A stretch of DNA of 33,113 bases from Flavobacterium sp. (lineage in GTDB: Bacteria; Bacteroidota; Bacteroidia; Flavobacteriales; Flavobacteriaceae), in NCBI GenBank assembly GCA_026390995.1, contig JAPLEX010000015.1:1-33113 (forward strand). Reading direction: 5' to 3'. Shown here one piece after another: positions 9,156 through 16,561 of the stretch. The translations under genes and the position numbers were made by a program. Position 1 is the stretch's first letter. Every line of letters starts with the position of its first letter. A model generated the notes under the pieces. The model searched no databases. It was not told the origin of the DNA and saw nothing but the letters and a program-made list of their open reading frames with translations.

Positions 9156-10370
9156 TTAACGCAGCATCGTTGCTGCTTTTTTTAGTGCCGAAACAAAAAG
9201 ATCAATTTCGGTGGTGGTATTGTAAAACGCAAACGAAGCCCGAATGGTGCCCGGTATGCCAAAAAAATCCATGATGGGTTGGGTACAATGGTGGCCGGTG
9301 CGCACCGCGATGCCTTTTTTGTCAATAATAGTTCCCAAATCATACGGATGAATATCACCCACATTAAACGAAATGACTGAGGTTTTGTGCGCAGCCGTTC
9401 CATAAATTTTTAACCCTTCTATTTGAAGTAGTTGGGCAGTGGCGTAGTCGAGTAATTTTTTTTCGTGAGCAGCTATGTTCTCAAAGCCAATGCTTTGCAT
9501 GTATTTTACCGCTACACCTAGTGCAATTCCTCCGCCGATGTTTGGCGTTCCGGCTTCAAATTTATGAGGCAAATCGGCATAGGTAGTTTTCTCGAAGGTG
9601 ACGGTTTTAATCATCTCTCCGCCGCCTTGGTAGGGTGGCAGTTTGTGAAGCCACTCTTCCTTACCATACAAAATTCCGGTGCCGGTAGGGCCGCATATTT
9701 TGTGCCCAGAAAAAGCATAAAAATCGCAATCCAGGGCTTGTACATCGGGTTGCAAATGGGGCACTGCTTGGGCGCCGTCTACCAAAAAGGCCGCCCCAAC
9801 TTGATGGGCTTGGGCCACCATTTCTTGAATGGGATTGATGGTGCCTAAGGCATTTGAAATATGGGTAACCGCAACCAGTTTGGTATTGCTATTCAATAAT
9901 TTTAGATAGGCTTCTTGGATCAGTTCGCCTTTCTCGTTCATGGGAATCACGCGCAAGCTAGCGCCAGTTTTCTCGCACAAGAGTTGCCAAGGCACAATGT
10001 TGCTGTGGTGTTCCATGGCCGAAATAAGCACCTCATCGCCTGCTTGTAAAAAGGAAGCAAATCCGTGGGCCACCAAATTGATGCCGTGTGTAGTGCCTGC
10101 CGTAAACAACACTTCGTGTACATAGGCCGCATTGAGGTGTTGCCTCATGATTTCGCGAGAAGCTTCGTAGGCGTCGGTAGCGCGTTGGCTTAGGGTATGC
10201 ACGCCACGGTGAATGTTGGCGTTGGTTTCTTGGTAATAGTTGCTAATGGCGTCAATTACGACTTGCGGTTTTTGCGAGGTAGCACCATTGTCAAAATAGA
10301 CCAACGGAAATCCGTTAATCTCTTGCTGTAAAATGGGGAAATCGGCGCGAACCTTGGTACTGTCTAGCAT
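9156..10370 (-). CDS. sufS: cysteine desulfurase SufS
   Basis: PLP-dependent group II cysteine desulfurase, releasing sulfur from cysteine as a protein persulfide for SufE. In 404 residues: YFDNGATSQKP (25-35), NANIHRGVHTLS (50-61), the His of EHHSN (121-122), VDGAQAVPH (197-205), the PLP-Schiff-base lysine Lys224 in SGHKICGPTG, and the catalytic cysteine Cys362 in RTGHHCTQP, followed by RASF. Length matches the family. The gene starts a new transcription unit (sufS-lipoprotein-sufE-DUF59-DUF2480); a TACTTTTG box lies upstream. It is separated from sufD by a plus-strand hydrolase gene. Confidence 0.97.
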   Translation of the reverse strand: MLDSTKVRADFPILQQEINGFPLVYFDNGATSQKPQVVIDAISNYYQETNANIHRGVHTLSQRATDAYEASREIMRQHLNAAYVHEVLFTAGTTHGINLVAHGFASFLQAGDEVLISAMEHHSNIVPWQLLCEKTGASLRVIPMNEKGELIQEAYLKLLNSNTKLVAVTHISNALGTINPIQEMVAQAHQVGAAFLVDGAQAVPHLQPDVQALDCDFYAFSGHKICGPTGTGILYGKEEWLHKLPPYQGGGEMIKTVTFEKTTYADLPHKFEAGTPNIGGGIALGVAVKYMQSIGFENIAAHEKKLLDYATAQLLQIEGLKIYGTAAHKTSVISFNVGDIHPYDLGTIIDKKGIAVRTGHHCTQPIMDFFGIPGTIRASFAFYNTTTEIDLFVSALKKAATMLR

Positions 10371-10394
10371 AGTTATTTAGAAAAATTCTACAGA

Positions 10395-10402
10395 CAAAAG
10401 TA
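10395..10402 (-). promoter_or_regulatory. candidate -7 box for sufS
   Basis: TACTTTTG on the minus strand matches TAnnTTTG and lies 24 nt before the sufS ATG. No clear -33 TTTG is seen. It explains how sufS can be expressed although the plus-strand hydrolase separates it from sufBCD. Confidence 0.45.
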
Positions 10403-10481
10403 ATAAAATAGCGTGTCTAAAAAACCCTAGCCGCAGGAATATTTTAGTTAGGCATGATTTAAGCTGCTGGGTAAAATTCAG

Positions 10482-10511
10482 TTTGATTTATTTGCAAAAA
10501 AAGTACCTTGC
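10482..10511 (+). promoter_or_regulatory. candidate promoter of the beta-lactamase-fold gene
   Basis: TTTG at 10482-10485, 18-nt spacer, TACCTTGC at 10504-10511 (one mismatch to TAnnTTTG). The -7 box touches the ATG at 10512, so translation should start at the next in-frame ATG, 10527. Confidence 0.45.
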
Positions 10512-10526
10512 ATGAAATTTTTTGTT

Positions 10527-11462
10527 ATGAAAAACAGCTTCAAAATTGTAGGGTTAGTAGCCATAGGATCCTTTATTTATTTGGGTTTTACCAACTACCC
10601 TAAACTCGATTTAATCTCAGGATTTTCGGCCAAAAGCATGGCCTCGGTGCACTTTATTGATGGGCGGTCACAAGCAAGTATTGAACAAGGCGACAACGAC
10701 ATTCCGTTGGTAAAATTAGCCACAAATCAAATTGACGACAAAGCAAGTTTTGCCACCGCCTCGGTGTTTGGACTCAAAACACGCAAAGCCATTTACCGCA
10801 ACGGATTGGGTGCAACCCTAATTGATGATTCATTTGATGTTCAAAAACCCTATCTGGTGCCCAAAAGAACGCCAAACCCTTCAAAGCTGCCTTATCCGTA
10901 TGGAACAAGCGAAGCCAAAGACAGTCTATTTGCCAACATCGACTATGCTTTATTGCAAAAAACCGTAGCCAATGCCTTTGATGTAGGTGCCAAAACCGAC
11001 AAACGCAGCCGCGCCGTTTTGGTAATTTACAAAGACCACATCATTGCCGAACAGTATGGCCCGGGTTTCTCCAAAAACAGTAAATTATTGGGCTGGTCCA
11101 TGACCAAAAGCCTCACGGCTACCTACTTTGGGATCTTGCAAAAACAAGGAAAAATCAACCTCAACGCGCAGGTTACTATTCCTGAATGGAAAAACGACCC
11201 ACGCGCCAAAATTACACTCAACGACTTGCTGCACATGAATTCGGGCTTGGCATGGGAGGAGCAATACGACAAAATTTGTGACGCCACTCAAATGTTATTC
11301 CAAGCTTCAAATATGGGCCGGGTGCAACTCGAAAAACAAGCCAGCTTTGCCCCCAACACACACTGGAATTATTCGTCAGGGACAACCAATTTGTTGTCGT
11401 TGATTTTGCGCAAGCAATTTAAGTCACCCAAGATTATTTGGATTTTTGGTACAGCAGTTTGA
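10527..11462 (+). CDS. serine hydrolase, beta-lactamase/esterase fold, N-terminal part (frameshifted)
   Basis: Class C beta-lactamase-related serine hydrolase (esterase/peptidase-like). An N-terminal hydrophobic segment (KIVGLVAIGSFIYLGF) anchors or exports it. The nucleophile motif SMTK (S-x-x-K, near residue 191 from this start) is clear, as are the LLHMNSGLAW motif and HWNYSSGTTNL, which holds the tyrosine of the YxN-like motif. The reading ends prematurely: after KQFKSP (about base 11426) the frame runs into nonsense, while the homologous continuation is open one frame over. Restoring one base in CCC (11427-11429) would join the halves into about 447 residues. The ATG at 10527 is preferred over 10512 because the promoter -7 box abuts the latter. 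The gene lies opposite to and between sufD and sufS. Nothing suggests antibiotic resistance. Confidence 0.82.
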   Translation: MKNSFKIVGLVAIGSFIYLGFTNYPKLDLISGFSAKSMASVHFIDGRSQASIEQGDNDIPLVKLATNQIDDKASFATASVFGLKTRKAIYRNGLGATLIDDSFDVQKPYLVPKRTPNPSKLPYPYGTSEAKDSLFANIDYALLQKTVANAFDVGAKTDKRSRAVLVIYKDHIIAEQYGPGFSKNSKLLGWSMTKSLTATYFGILQKQGKINLNAQVTIPEWKNDPRAKITLNDLLHMNSGLAWEEQYDKICDATQMLFQASNMGRVQLEKQASFAPNTHWNYSSGTTNLLSLILRKQFKSPKIIWIFGTAV

Positions 11463-11869
11463 TTGATAAAATGGGTATGGAATCGATGCTGGTAGAAACC
11501 GATATGGCGGGGAATTACGTGGGATCTTCCTACGGTTGGGCTACGGCAAGAGATTGGGCAAAATTGGGACTCTTGTATTTGCACCGCGGAAACTGGAATG
11601 GCGAACAGCTTTTTGACCCGTCTTGGGCAAGCTATGTGTCTACGCCAACCGCTACTTCACAAGGCAATTATGGCGGACACTTTTGGCTGAATGCCGGAGG
11701 GAAATTCCCCGATGCGCCCAAAAACATGTATTACGCCAGCGGGTTTCAGGGCCAAATGGTGGCCATATTTCCAAGCCAAGATCTAGTGGTAGTGCGTCTA
11801 GGTCTGCGCGAAGACGATGTGTTTGACTTTAATGGCTTGTTAAGTGGGATTGTGAGAAGCATACGGTAA
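11438..11869 (+). CDS. serine hydrolase, C-terminal part after frameshift
   Basis: Encodes the remainder of the beta-lactamase-fold hydrolase: DFWYSSLIDKMGMESMLVE, SSYGWATARDWAKLGLLYL, and GGHFWLNAGGKFPDAP, ending with VRLGLRED. The true continuation of the upstream reading begins before the ATG at 11438, near 11427, so this is not an independent gene. The third active-site element is probably around the ASGFQGQ segment. If the missing base is a sequencing error in the C run, both parts form one intact gene; otherwise it is a recent pseudogene, since the downstream frame shows no further damage. Confidence 0.8.
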   Translation: MDFWYSSLIDKMGMESMLVETDMAGNYVGSSYGWATARDWAKLGLLYLHRGNWNGEQLFDPSWASYVSTPTATSQGNYGGHFWLNAGGKFPDAPKNMYYASGFQGQMVAIFPSQDLVVVRLGLREDDVFDFNGLLSGIVRSIR

Positions 11870-11917
11870 TACTCGTTTTAAACCGCTAAACCCTAACCTA
11901 TCTAAACCCTTTTCTCC

Positions 11918-13234
11918 CTACAAATCAAACCCCAAACTCACGCCCAATTTGGTGGCGATGATCTTGGTGATGCGTTGTTTTAATTCGGGGATTTTGATGC
12001 TCTCAATCACGTCGTTTGAGAAGGCATACATCAACAAGGCTTTGGCTTCTTTTTGGGGAATTCCGCGTTGCTGCATATAAAACAAGGCCGTTTCGTCAAG
12101 CTGGCCAATGGTGCAGCCGTGCGAGCACTTCACGTCATCGGCAAAAATCTCCAACTGAGGCTTGGCATTGATGGTGGCTTTGTCGCCAATTAGGATGTTG
12201 TTGTTTTGCTGAAACGCATCGGTTTTTTGCGCCTCTTTTTCCACGTAAATTTTTCCGTTAAACACGCCTGTCGCGCTATCGGCTATGATGGTTTTGTAAT
12301 TCTGGTGGCTTTCGCAATTGGGCGTGGCGTGATTTACCAAGGTAAAATGATCCACGTGTTGTTTGTGGCCAATAATGGTAATGCCTTTCAAGGTGGAATC
12401 GATGCGTTCACCAAAGTGGTAAAAGTTCAAATTGTTGCGCGTGAGGTTGCCACCAAACGAGAAGGTATGCACCGAGACGTGGCTTTCTTGTTTTTGGGAA
12501 ATGTAGGTGTTGTCAACTAAATTGGCTGTCAACACATCATTTTGAATTTTGTAATAATCGACAATGGCGCGTTTTTGGGCAAAGACTTCGGTTACCGAAT
12601 TGGTGAGCACCGGATTGCCTTCGATGCATTGATGGCGTTCAATAATTTGCACGTGGGAGTTTTCGCCCACTACTATCAAATTGCGCGGTTGTACCAACAA
12701 CGCCGATTCGACACCAGTGGTAAAATACATGATTTCGATGGGCTTGTCCACCACCTTACTTTTGGGTATGTGGATAAACGCGCCCTCGGTGGCAAAAGCC
12801 GTATTTAAGGCGGTTAAGGATTCTGCTTTGTTGGCAATTTGATGGTAATAGGCGTCAATGACCATCTTGTATTTGGGCTTGGTCAAGGCCGAAGACATCA
12901 AACAGACATCTAAACCATCGTGGGTCGTGGCCGACAAAAACGAACTGAATACGCCATCAATAAAGACCACTTTGTAGGTATCTATTTCGTGTAAAAAGTA
13001 TTTTTTTACGTCTGAAAATTCGATGGCATTTTCATGTTTCGGGAACACCGAAAAATCATTTTTCAGCACCGAATTCAAGGAGGTATATTTCCAGGCTTCT
13101 TCTTTTTTGGTCGGGAAACCTTTGGTTTCAAAGCACTTCATCGCATCCACACGCAGCTCATGTAAGCTTGAATTTACATCGACTTGGCCTTCAAAAGCCA
13201 GAAAAGAGGAGAGGATTTTTTCTTTTAGTTCCAT
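11918..13234 (-). CDS. sufD: Fe-S assembly scaffold protein SufD
   Basis: Partner of SufB in the SufBC2D scaffold that builds clusters. The 438-residue protein has the N-terminal helical domain with TKKEEAWKYTSL (42-53) and a long beta-helix core; the C-terminal signature reads DDVKCSHGCTIGQLDE, then FYMQQRGIPQKEAKALL. The histidine in CSHGC corresponds to the one important at the SufB-SufD interface in E. coli. Slightly longer than E. coli SufD. It follows sufC after a 75-nt spacer full of heptad repeats, and is the last gene of the iscA-sufB-sufC-sufD unit; the convergent hydrolase gene ends 48 nt beyond its stop. Confidence 0.96.
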   Translation of the reverse strand: MELKEKILSSFLAFEGQVDVNSSLHELRVDAMKCFETKGFPTKKEEAWKYTSLNSVLKNDFSVFPKHENAIEFSDVKKYFLHEIDTYKVVFIDGVFSSFLSATTHDGLDVCLMSSALTKPKYKMVIDAYYHQIANKAESLTALNTAFATEGAFIHIPKSKVVDKPIEIMYFTTGVESALLVQPRNLIVVGENSHVQIIERHQCIEGNPVLTNSVTEVFAQKRAIVDYYKIQNDVLTANLVDNTYISQKQESHVSVHTFSFGGNLTRNNLNFYHFGERIDSTLKGITIIGHKQHVDHFTLVNHATPNCESHQNYKTIIADSATGVFNGKIYVEKEAQKTDAFQQNNNILIGDKATINAKPQLEIFADDVKCSHGCTIGQLDETALFYMQQRGIPQKEAKALLMYAFSNDVIESIKIPELKQRITKIIATKLGVSLGFDL

Positions 13235-13309
13235 TAGTTGTTGTCGGTTATCGGTTGTCAGTTGTCGGTTCCCGTTGTTTTAACGGAGAACAGACAACAG
13301 AGAACTTTT
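13235..13309. repeat. heptad micro-repeats and long hairpin between sufC and sufD
   Basis: On the minus strand the spacer reads as 7-bp units: GTTCTCT GTTGTCT GTTCTCC, then later ACCGACA ACTGACA ACCGATA ACCGACA. The two tracts are partly complementary: 13254-13276 pairs with 13282-13305 (GTTGTC with GACAAC, GTTC with GAAC, CCGTT with AACGG) around a 5-nt loop at 13277-13281, with single mismatches or a bulge between blocks. On the plus strand it is followed by TTTTTT (13306-13311), so it could also stop antisense transcription. Confidence 0.7.
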
Positions 13310-14062
13310 TTAAACTTCTTGTGCTTGTTTAATCCAGTCGTACCCTTTTTCCTCCAGCTCCAAGGCCAAAGAAGCGTCGCCCGATTTTACGATTTTGCCG
13401 TCCATTAACACGTGGACAAAATCAGGGATGATGTAATCCAATAATCGTTGGTAGTGCGTGATCACAAGGACAGCGTTGTGCTCGTTTTTTAATTTGTTTA
13501 CGCCATTGGCCACAATGCGCAGGGCATCGATGTCTAGGCCCGAATCGGTTTCATCTAAAATAGCAATTTTGGGCTCCAACATGGCCATTTGAAAGATTTC
13601 ATTTCGTTTCTTTTCGCCGCCAGAGAAGCCTTCGTTCAAAGAACGCGACAAAAATTTGCGGTCCATCTCGAGCAATTCTGATTTTTCGCGAATCAGTTTG
13701 AGCATTTCGTTGGCCGGCATTTCGTCTTGTTTGTTGGCTTTGCGCTTTTCGTTGATGGCAGTTTTAATAAAATTGGTCACCGAAACGCCTGGGATTTCAA
13801 CCGGATATTGAAACGACAAAAACACGCCTTTGTGTGCGCGTTCTTCAGGTGCCAATTCGGCAAGATCTTCGCCCTCAAGCAAGATTTCGCCTTCGGTTAC
13901 TTCGTAATTTTCGTTCCCCGCAATGATGGATGACAAGGTGCTTTTTCCGGCACCATTGGGGCCCATAATGGCGTGTACTTCTCCGGCTTTTATAGCCAAA
14001 TTAATTCCTTTTAAAATTTCTTTATCGCCAATCGAGGCGTGGAGGTTGGTGATTTGTAACAT
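13310..14062 (-). CDS. sufC: Fe-S assembly ATPase SufC
   Basis: ABC-type ATPase of the SufBC2D complex; powers the conformational change for cluster assembly and is cytosolic despite its transporter-like fold. With start at ATG 14062 it has 250 residues, the normal length: Walker [10 protein letters not shown] (34-42), the SufC-specific [14 protein letters not shown] (81-94), signature [10 protein letters not shown] (146-155), Walker [13 protein letters not shown] (166-177), and the H-loop in VITHYQRLL. An ATG at 14170 is in frame but would add 36 residues read from repeat DNA that no SufC needs, so I reject it. The gene follows the four-helix-bundle insert rather than sufB directly. Confidence 0.96.
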   Translation of the reverse strand: MLQITNLHASIGDKEILKGINLAIKAGEVHAIMGPNGAGKSTLSSIIAGNENYEVTEGEILLEGEDLAELAPEERAHKGVFLSFQYPVEIPGVSVTNFIKTAINEKRKANKQDEMPANEMLKLIREKSELLEMDRKFLSRSLNEGFSGGEKKRNEIFQMAMLEPKIAILDETDSGLDIDALRIVANGVNKLKNEHNAVLVITHYQRLLDYIIPDFVHVLMDGKIVKSGDASLALELEEKGYDWIKQAQEV

Positions 14063-14171
14063 AGTTGATTTGGAAATTTGGTCCCGAAGTTTCGGGATGG
14101 AAATTTGGAAATTTGGAAATTCGTTGATGTACAACACGATTAATGAATTTTCAAATTCGCTCTCCTTCAAA
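14063..14171. repeat. octamer micro-repeats and palindrome between the 4HB gene and sufC
   Basis: Contains four copies of TGGAAATT (14071-14078, and three in tandem at 14098-14121) around the inverted repeat TCCCGAA/TTCGGGA (14082-14097, 2-nt centre). Short palindromes of the type TCCCGA...TCGGGA are, from memory, frequent in flavobacterial intergenic DNA. The right part holds one copy of the 29-bp repeat that flanks the four-helix-bundle gene. Confidence 0.7.
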
Positions 14172-14174
14172 TTA
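14146..14174. repeat. 29-bp direct repeat, copy B
   Basis: Copy at the 3' side of the four-helix-bundle gene. Structure on the plus strand: AATTTTCAAATT, 2 nt, CTC, 2 nt, CTTCAAATTA. It is 25/29 identical to copy A (14525-14553) without gaps. Its TTA (14172-14174) is the TAA stop of the four-helix-bundle gene. Confidence 0.85.
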
Positions 14175-14519
14175 TTTTAGTTTTGATGTTATAATTATTT
14201 TATTGACTATTTTAGAAATTGCTATGATTTGTGTGTTTAAATGATCCGCATTTGGGTAATTTTTGGCATGTTCACAAAGCGCTAACCAGTATATTGTTTC
14301 TTCTATTTCCTTTGCTGAAATCTTGAATTTATGAATGAAATCCGCTTTGCTTTCAGCGTTTTGTGCTTCTCTAATGTTTGCGCCTATGGCCGTTCCTGAT
14401 TTCAATAATTGGTTTGCAATAACGAATTTTTTTGACTCTTGAAGTTCTTCGCAATAAGCAATTACATCTAATGCAAATTGAAAAGTTAATTTTAAAATTA
14501 CGTTGTCTTTGGCCTCCAT
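14172..14519 (-). CDS. four-helix-bundle protein (IVP/S23 family) inserted in the suf operon
   Basis: A 115-residue all-helical protein of the four-helix-bundle family first known from intervening sequences of bacterial 23S rRNA genes (IVP, TIGR02436) and related to the Avd accessory protein of diversity-generating retroelements. Visible family features: [38 protein letters not shown] (the conserved R-S/[12 protein letters not shown] motif), [19 protein letters not shown] and [12 protein letters not shown] 14519 is the first real start. It has no known role in Fe-S assembly, and most SUF operons have sufB next to sufC. It is bracketed by a 29-bp direct repeat (14525-14553 and 14146-14174), which marks it as a probable inserted cassette. 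Molecular function is unknown; binding to nucleic acid or protein is only a guess. Confidence 0.88.
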   Translation of the reverse strand: MEAKDNVILKLTFQFALDVIAYCEELQESKKFVIANQLLKSGTAIGANIREAQNAESKADFIHKFKISAKEIEETIYWLALCEHAKNYPNADHLNTQIIAISKIVNKIIITSKLK

Positions 14520-14524
14520 TTTCA

Positions 14525-14553
14525 AATTTTCAAATTACCTCATCTTCAAATTA
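14525..14553. repeat. 29-bp direct repeat, copy A
   Basis: Copy at the 5' side of the four-helix-bundle gene, 379 bp from copy B. Same layout: AATTTTCAAATT, 2 nt, CTC, 2 nt, CTTCAAATTA. Its TTA (14551-14553) is the TAA stop codon of sufB, so each copy begins, on the coding strand, with the stop codon of the gene before it. A further TTCAAATT octamer precedes the shared core at 14521-14528. Confidence 0.85.
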
Positions 14554-15999
14554 ACCAACTGAACCTTCCAGTGAAATCTCCAATAATTTTTGGGCTTCCA
14601 CGGCAAATTCCATGGGTAATTTATTAAGTACTTCTTTGCTAAATCCGTTCACGATTAAGGCAATGGCTTTCTCGGTGGGAATGCCGCGTTGGTTGCAATA
14701 AAACACTTGGTCTTCGCCAATTTTACTGGTGGTGGCTTCGTGTTCAATTTTGGCCGAGGCATTTTTACTTTCGATATACGGGAAAGTGTGGGCGCCACAA
14801 TTGTTCCCCATGAGCAACGAATCACATTGCGAGAAATTTCTAGCATTTTCTGCATTGGCACTTATGCGAACTAAGCCTCTGTAACTATTTTGGGATTTTC
14901 CGGCCGAAATTCCTTTAGAAATAATGGTCGATTTGGTGTTTTTACCCAAATGGATCATCTTGGTTCCGGTATCGGCTTGTTGGTAATTGTTGGTTACGGC
15001 TATCGAATAAAATTCACCGATCGAATTATCTCCTTTCAACACCACCGAAGGGTATTTCCAAGTCACGGCTGATCCGGTCTCGACTTGCGTCCACGAAATT
15101 TTGGCGTTTTTCTCGCAAAGGCCTCTTTTGGTCACAAAATTATACACACCGCCTTTGCCTGCCGCGTTGCCTGGGTACCAGTTTTGTACGGTGGAATATT
15201 TAATTTCAGCTCCGTCTAAGGCAATCAATTCAACCACTGCTGCGTGCAATTGGTTTTCGTCTCGACTTGGTGCGGTACAGCCTTCTAAGTAGCTCACATA
15301 ACTGCCCTCGTCGGCAATTAAAAGCGTGCGTTCAAATTGTCCAGTTCCCGCTTGATTGATCCGGAAATAGGTGGACAATTCCATGGGGCATTTCACGCCT
15401 TTGGGGATGTAGCAAAAACTACCGTCTGAAAAAACAGCTGAGTTTAAGGCGGCATAAAAATTGTCTTTTTGGGGCACAATGGTGCCTAAATATTTTTGAA
15501 CCAAATCGGGATATTCGCGGATGGCCTCAGAAATACTCATGAAAATAATGCCTTTTTCGGCCAAGGTTTTCTTGAAGGTGGTGGCTACCGATACCGAATC
15601 GACCACAATATCCATGGCCACATTGTTGAGCTTTTTTTGCTCATCTATAGAAATTCCCAGCTTGGCGTACATGGCCAACAACTCGGAATCAACATCGTCT
15701 AAGGTTTTGTTGGGATCGGCTTTTTTGGGCGCCGAATAATACGAAATGGCTTGAAAATCAGGTTTTTCGTAGTGTACATTGGCCCACTCGGGCTCTGTCA
15801 TTTCTTGCCAAGCGCGAAACGCTTCGATGCGCCAATCGGTCATCCATTGGGGCTCCTCTTTTTTGGCTGATATGGCGCGAACAATATCTTCATTCAATCC
15901 AATCGGAAAAGTCTCCGAATCTAAATTGGTGTAAAAACCGTATTCGTATTCTTTGTTTTCGAGTTCAACTTTTAAGTCTTCTTCGGTGTATTTACTCAT
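14551..15999 (-). CDS. sufB: Fe-S assembly scaffold protein SufB
   Basis: Main scaffold subunit, receiving sulfur from SufE and assembling the cluster with SufC and SufD. The 482 residues include the N-terminal [15 protein letters not shown] (53-67), [20 protein letters not shown] in the core, the beta-helix, and the C-terminal signature [20 protein letters not shown], whose cysteine matches the functionally important Cys405 of E. coli, then [15 protein letters not shown], with the glutamate matching Glu434. Length is typical. It lies 68 nt behind the A-type carrier gene and its stop codon begins a 29-bp direct repeat. Start is ATG at 15999. Confidence 0.97.
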   Translation of the reverse strand: MSKYTEEDLKVELENKEYEYGFYTNLDSETFPIGLNEDIVRAISAKKEEPQWMTDWRIEAFRAWQEMTEPEWANVHYEKPDFQAISYYSAPKKADPNKTLDDVDSELLAMYAKLGISIDEQKKLNNVAMDIVVDSVSVATTFKKTLAEKGIIFMSISEAIREYPDLVQKYLGTIVPQKDNFYAALNSAVFSDGSFCYIPKGVKCPMELSTYFRINQAGTGQFERTLLIADEGSYVSYLEGCTAPSRDENQLHAAVVELIALDGAEIKYSTVQNWYPGNAAGKGGVYNFVTKRGLCEKNAKISWTQVETGSAVTWKYPSVVLKGDNSIGEFYSIAVTNNYQQADTGTKMIHLGKNTKSTIISKGISAGKSQNSYRGLVRISANAENARNFSQCDSLLMGNNCGAHTFPYIESKNASAKIEHEATTSKIGEDQVFYCNQRGIPTEKAIALIVNGFSKEVLNKLPMEFAVEAQKLLEISLEGSVG

Positions 16000-16067
16000 C
16001 TTTTTGTTTTATCAATAACTAGTCGTTCACTTTTGGACTCGACTTTCGACTTTATGACTTTATGACT
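16000..16067. repeat. micro-repeats between the iscA-like gene and sufB
   Basis: The plus strand carries GACTTTC, GACTTTAT, GACTTTAT, GACTTTAC in a row (about 16041-16072, running into the stop codon region of the upstream gene), plus GACTC just before. Low-complexity 7-8 bp periodicity like that in the other SUF spacers, but with a different unit sequence. AGTCG and CGACT could form a weak stem. Confidence 0.65.
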
Positions 16068-16397
16068 TTACAGACTAAATGATTCCCCACACCCACAGGT
16101 GCGACTCGCATTGGGATTGTTAAACACAAATCCTTTGCCGTTCAAACCGCCGGAGAATTCTAAAACGGTTCCTGCTAAATACAAGAAAGATTTTTTTTCC
16201 ACAGCTATTTTTACGTGATTATCTTCAAAAACCTTGTCGTTTTCGCCAAGCTCTTTGTCAAATTTCAATTCATACGACAAACCAGAGCATCCGCCGCTTT
16301 TCACCCCAACCCGCACATAGTCACGAGAAGCGTCAAAGCCGTCGTCTTTCATCATGTCAATGATTTTTTTACTGGCGGTATCCGAAACTTTAATCAT
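16068..16397 (-). CDS. A-type Fe-S carrier protein (IscA/SufA family)
   Basis: A 109-residue HesB/IscA-type protein that carries or transfers nascent Fe-S clusters. The three ligand cysteines are present: Cys37 in KSGGCSG and Cys101/Cys103 in the C-terminal TCGCGESF. The rest (YELKFDKELGENDKVFED, LEFSGGLNGKGFVFNNPNA) is typical of the family. It is the first gene of the sufB-(4HB)-sufC-sufD unit, preceded by a TATATTTG box. Its place heading a SUF operon makes sufA a sensible name, but iscA and erpA homologues are hard to tell apart by sequence. Confidence 0.95.
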   Translation of the reverse strand: MIKVSDTASKKIIDMMKDDGFDASRDYVRVGVKSGGCSGLSYELKFDKELGENDKVFEDNHVKIAVEKKSFLYLAGTVLEFSGGLNGKGFVFNNPNASRTCGCGESFSL

Positions 16398-16427
16398 AGC
16401 TTATTTTAATTTTGTCTAAATAAGGTG

Positions 16428-16435
16428 CAAATATA
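16428..16435 (-). promoter_or_regulatory. candidate -7 box for the suf operon
   Basis: TATATTTG on the minus strand, a perfect TAnnTTTG, 30 nt before the ATG of the A-type carrier gene. A matching -33 element at the expected distance is not evident. I see no Fur- or IscR-like operator that I could defend. Confidence 0.5.
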
Positions 16436-16561
16436 GCGTAAAAACAACTGTATTGGGAAGAATGCTAACATTTTTATAACGTATTTGCCTGTAAAAAAAC
16501 GGGGGAGATTTGGGTTGATAAATCTTAATTTTAGTATTTTCACACGCATTTAAATCTAGCC

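Noticed and set aside
10512..10526. Upstream ATG for the serine hydrolase
   Set aside because: It touches the -7 box at 10504-10511; the next ATG (10527) gives a normal export signal.
10527..11869. Antibiotic-resistance beta-lactamase
   Set aside because: Only the broad serine-hydrolase fold (SxxK, Tyr motif) is shown; family members of this kind are mostly esterases or peptidases, and the frame is broken.
14063..14170. 36-residue N-terminal extension of SufC from an ATG at 14170
   Set aside because: It is read from octamer-repeat DNA and a copy of the 29-bp repeat; ATG 14062 gives the normal 250-residue length.
14172..14519. Diversity-generating retroelement accessory protein (Avd)
   Set aside because: The fold is related, but no reverse transcriptase, template repeat or variable repeat is present nearby.
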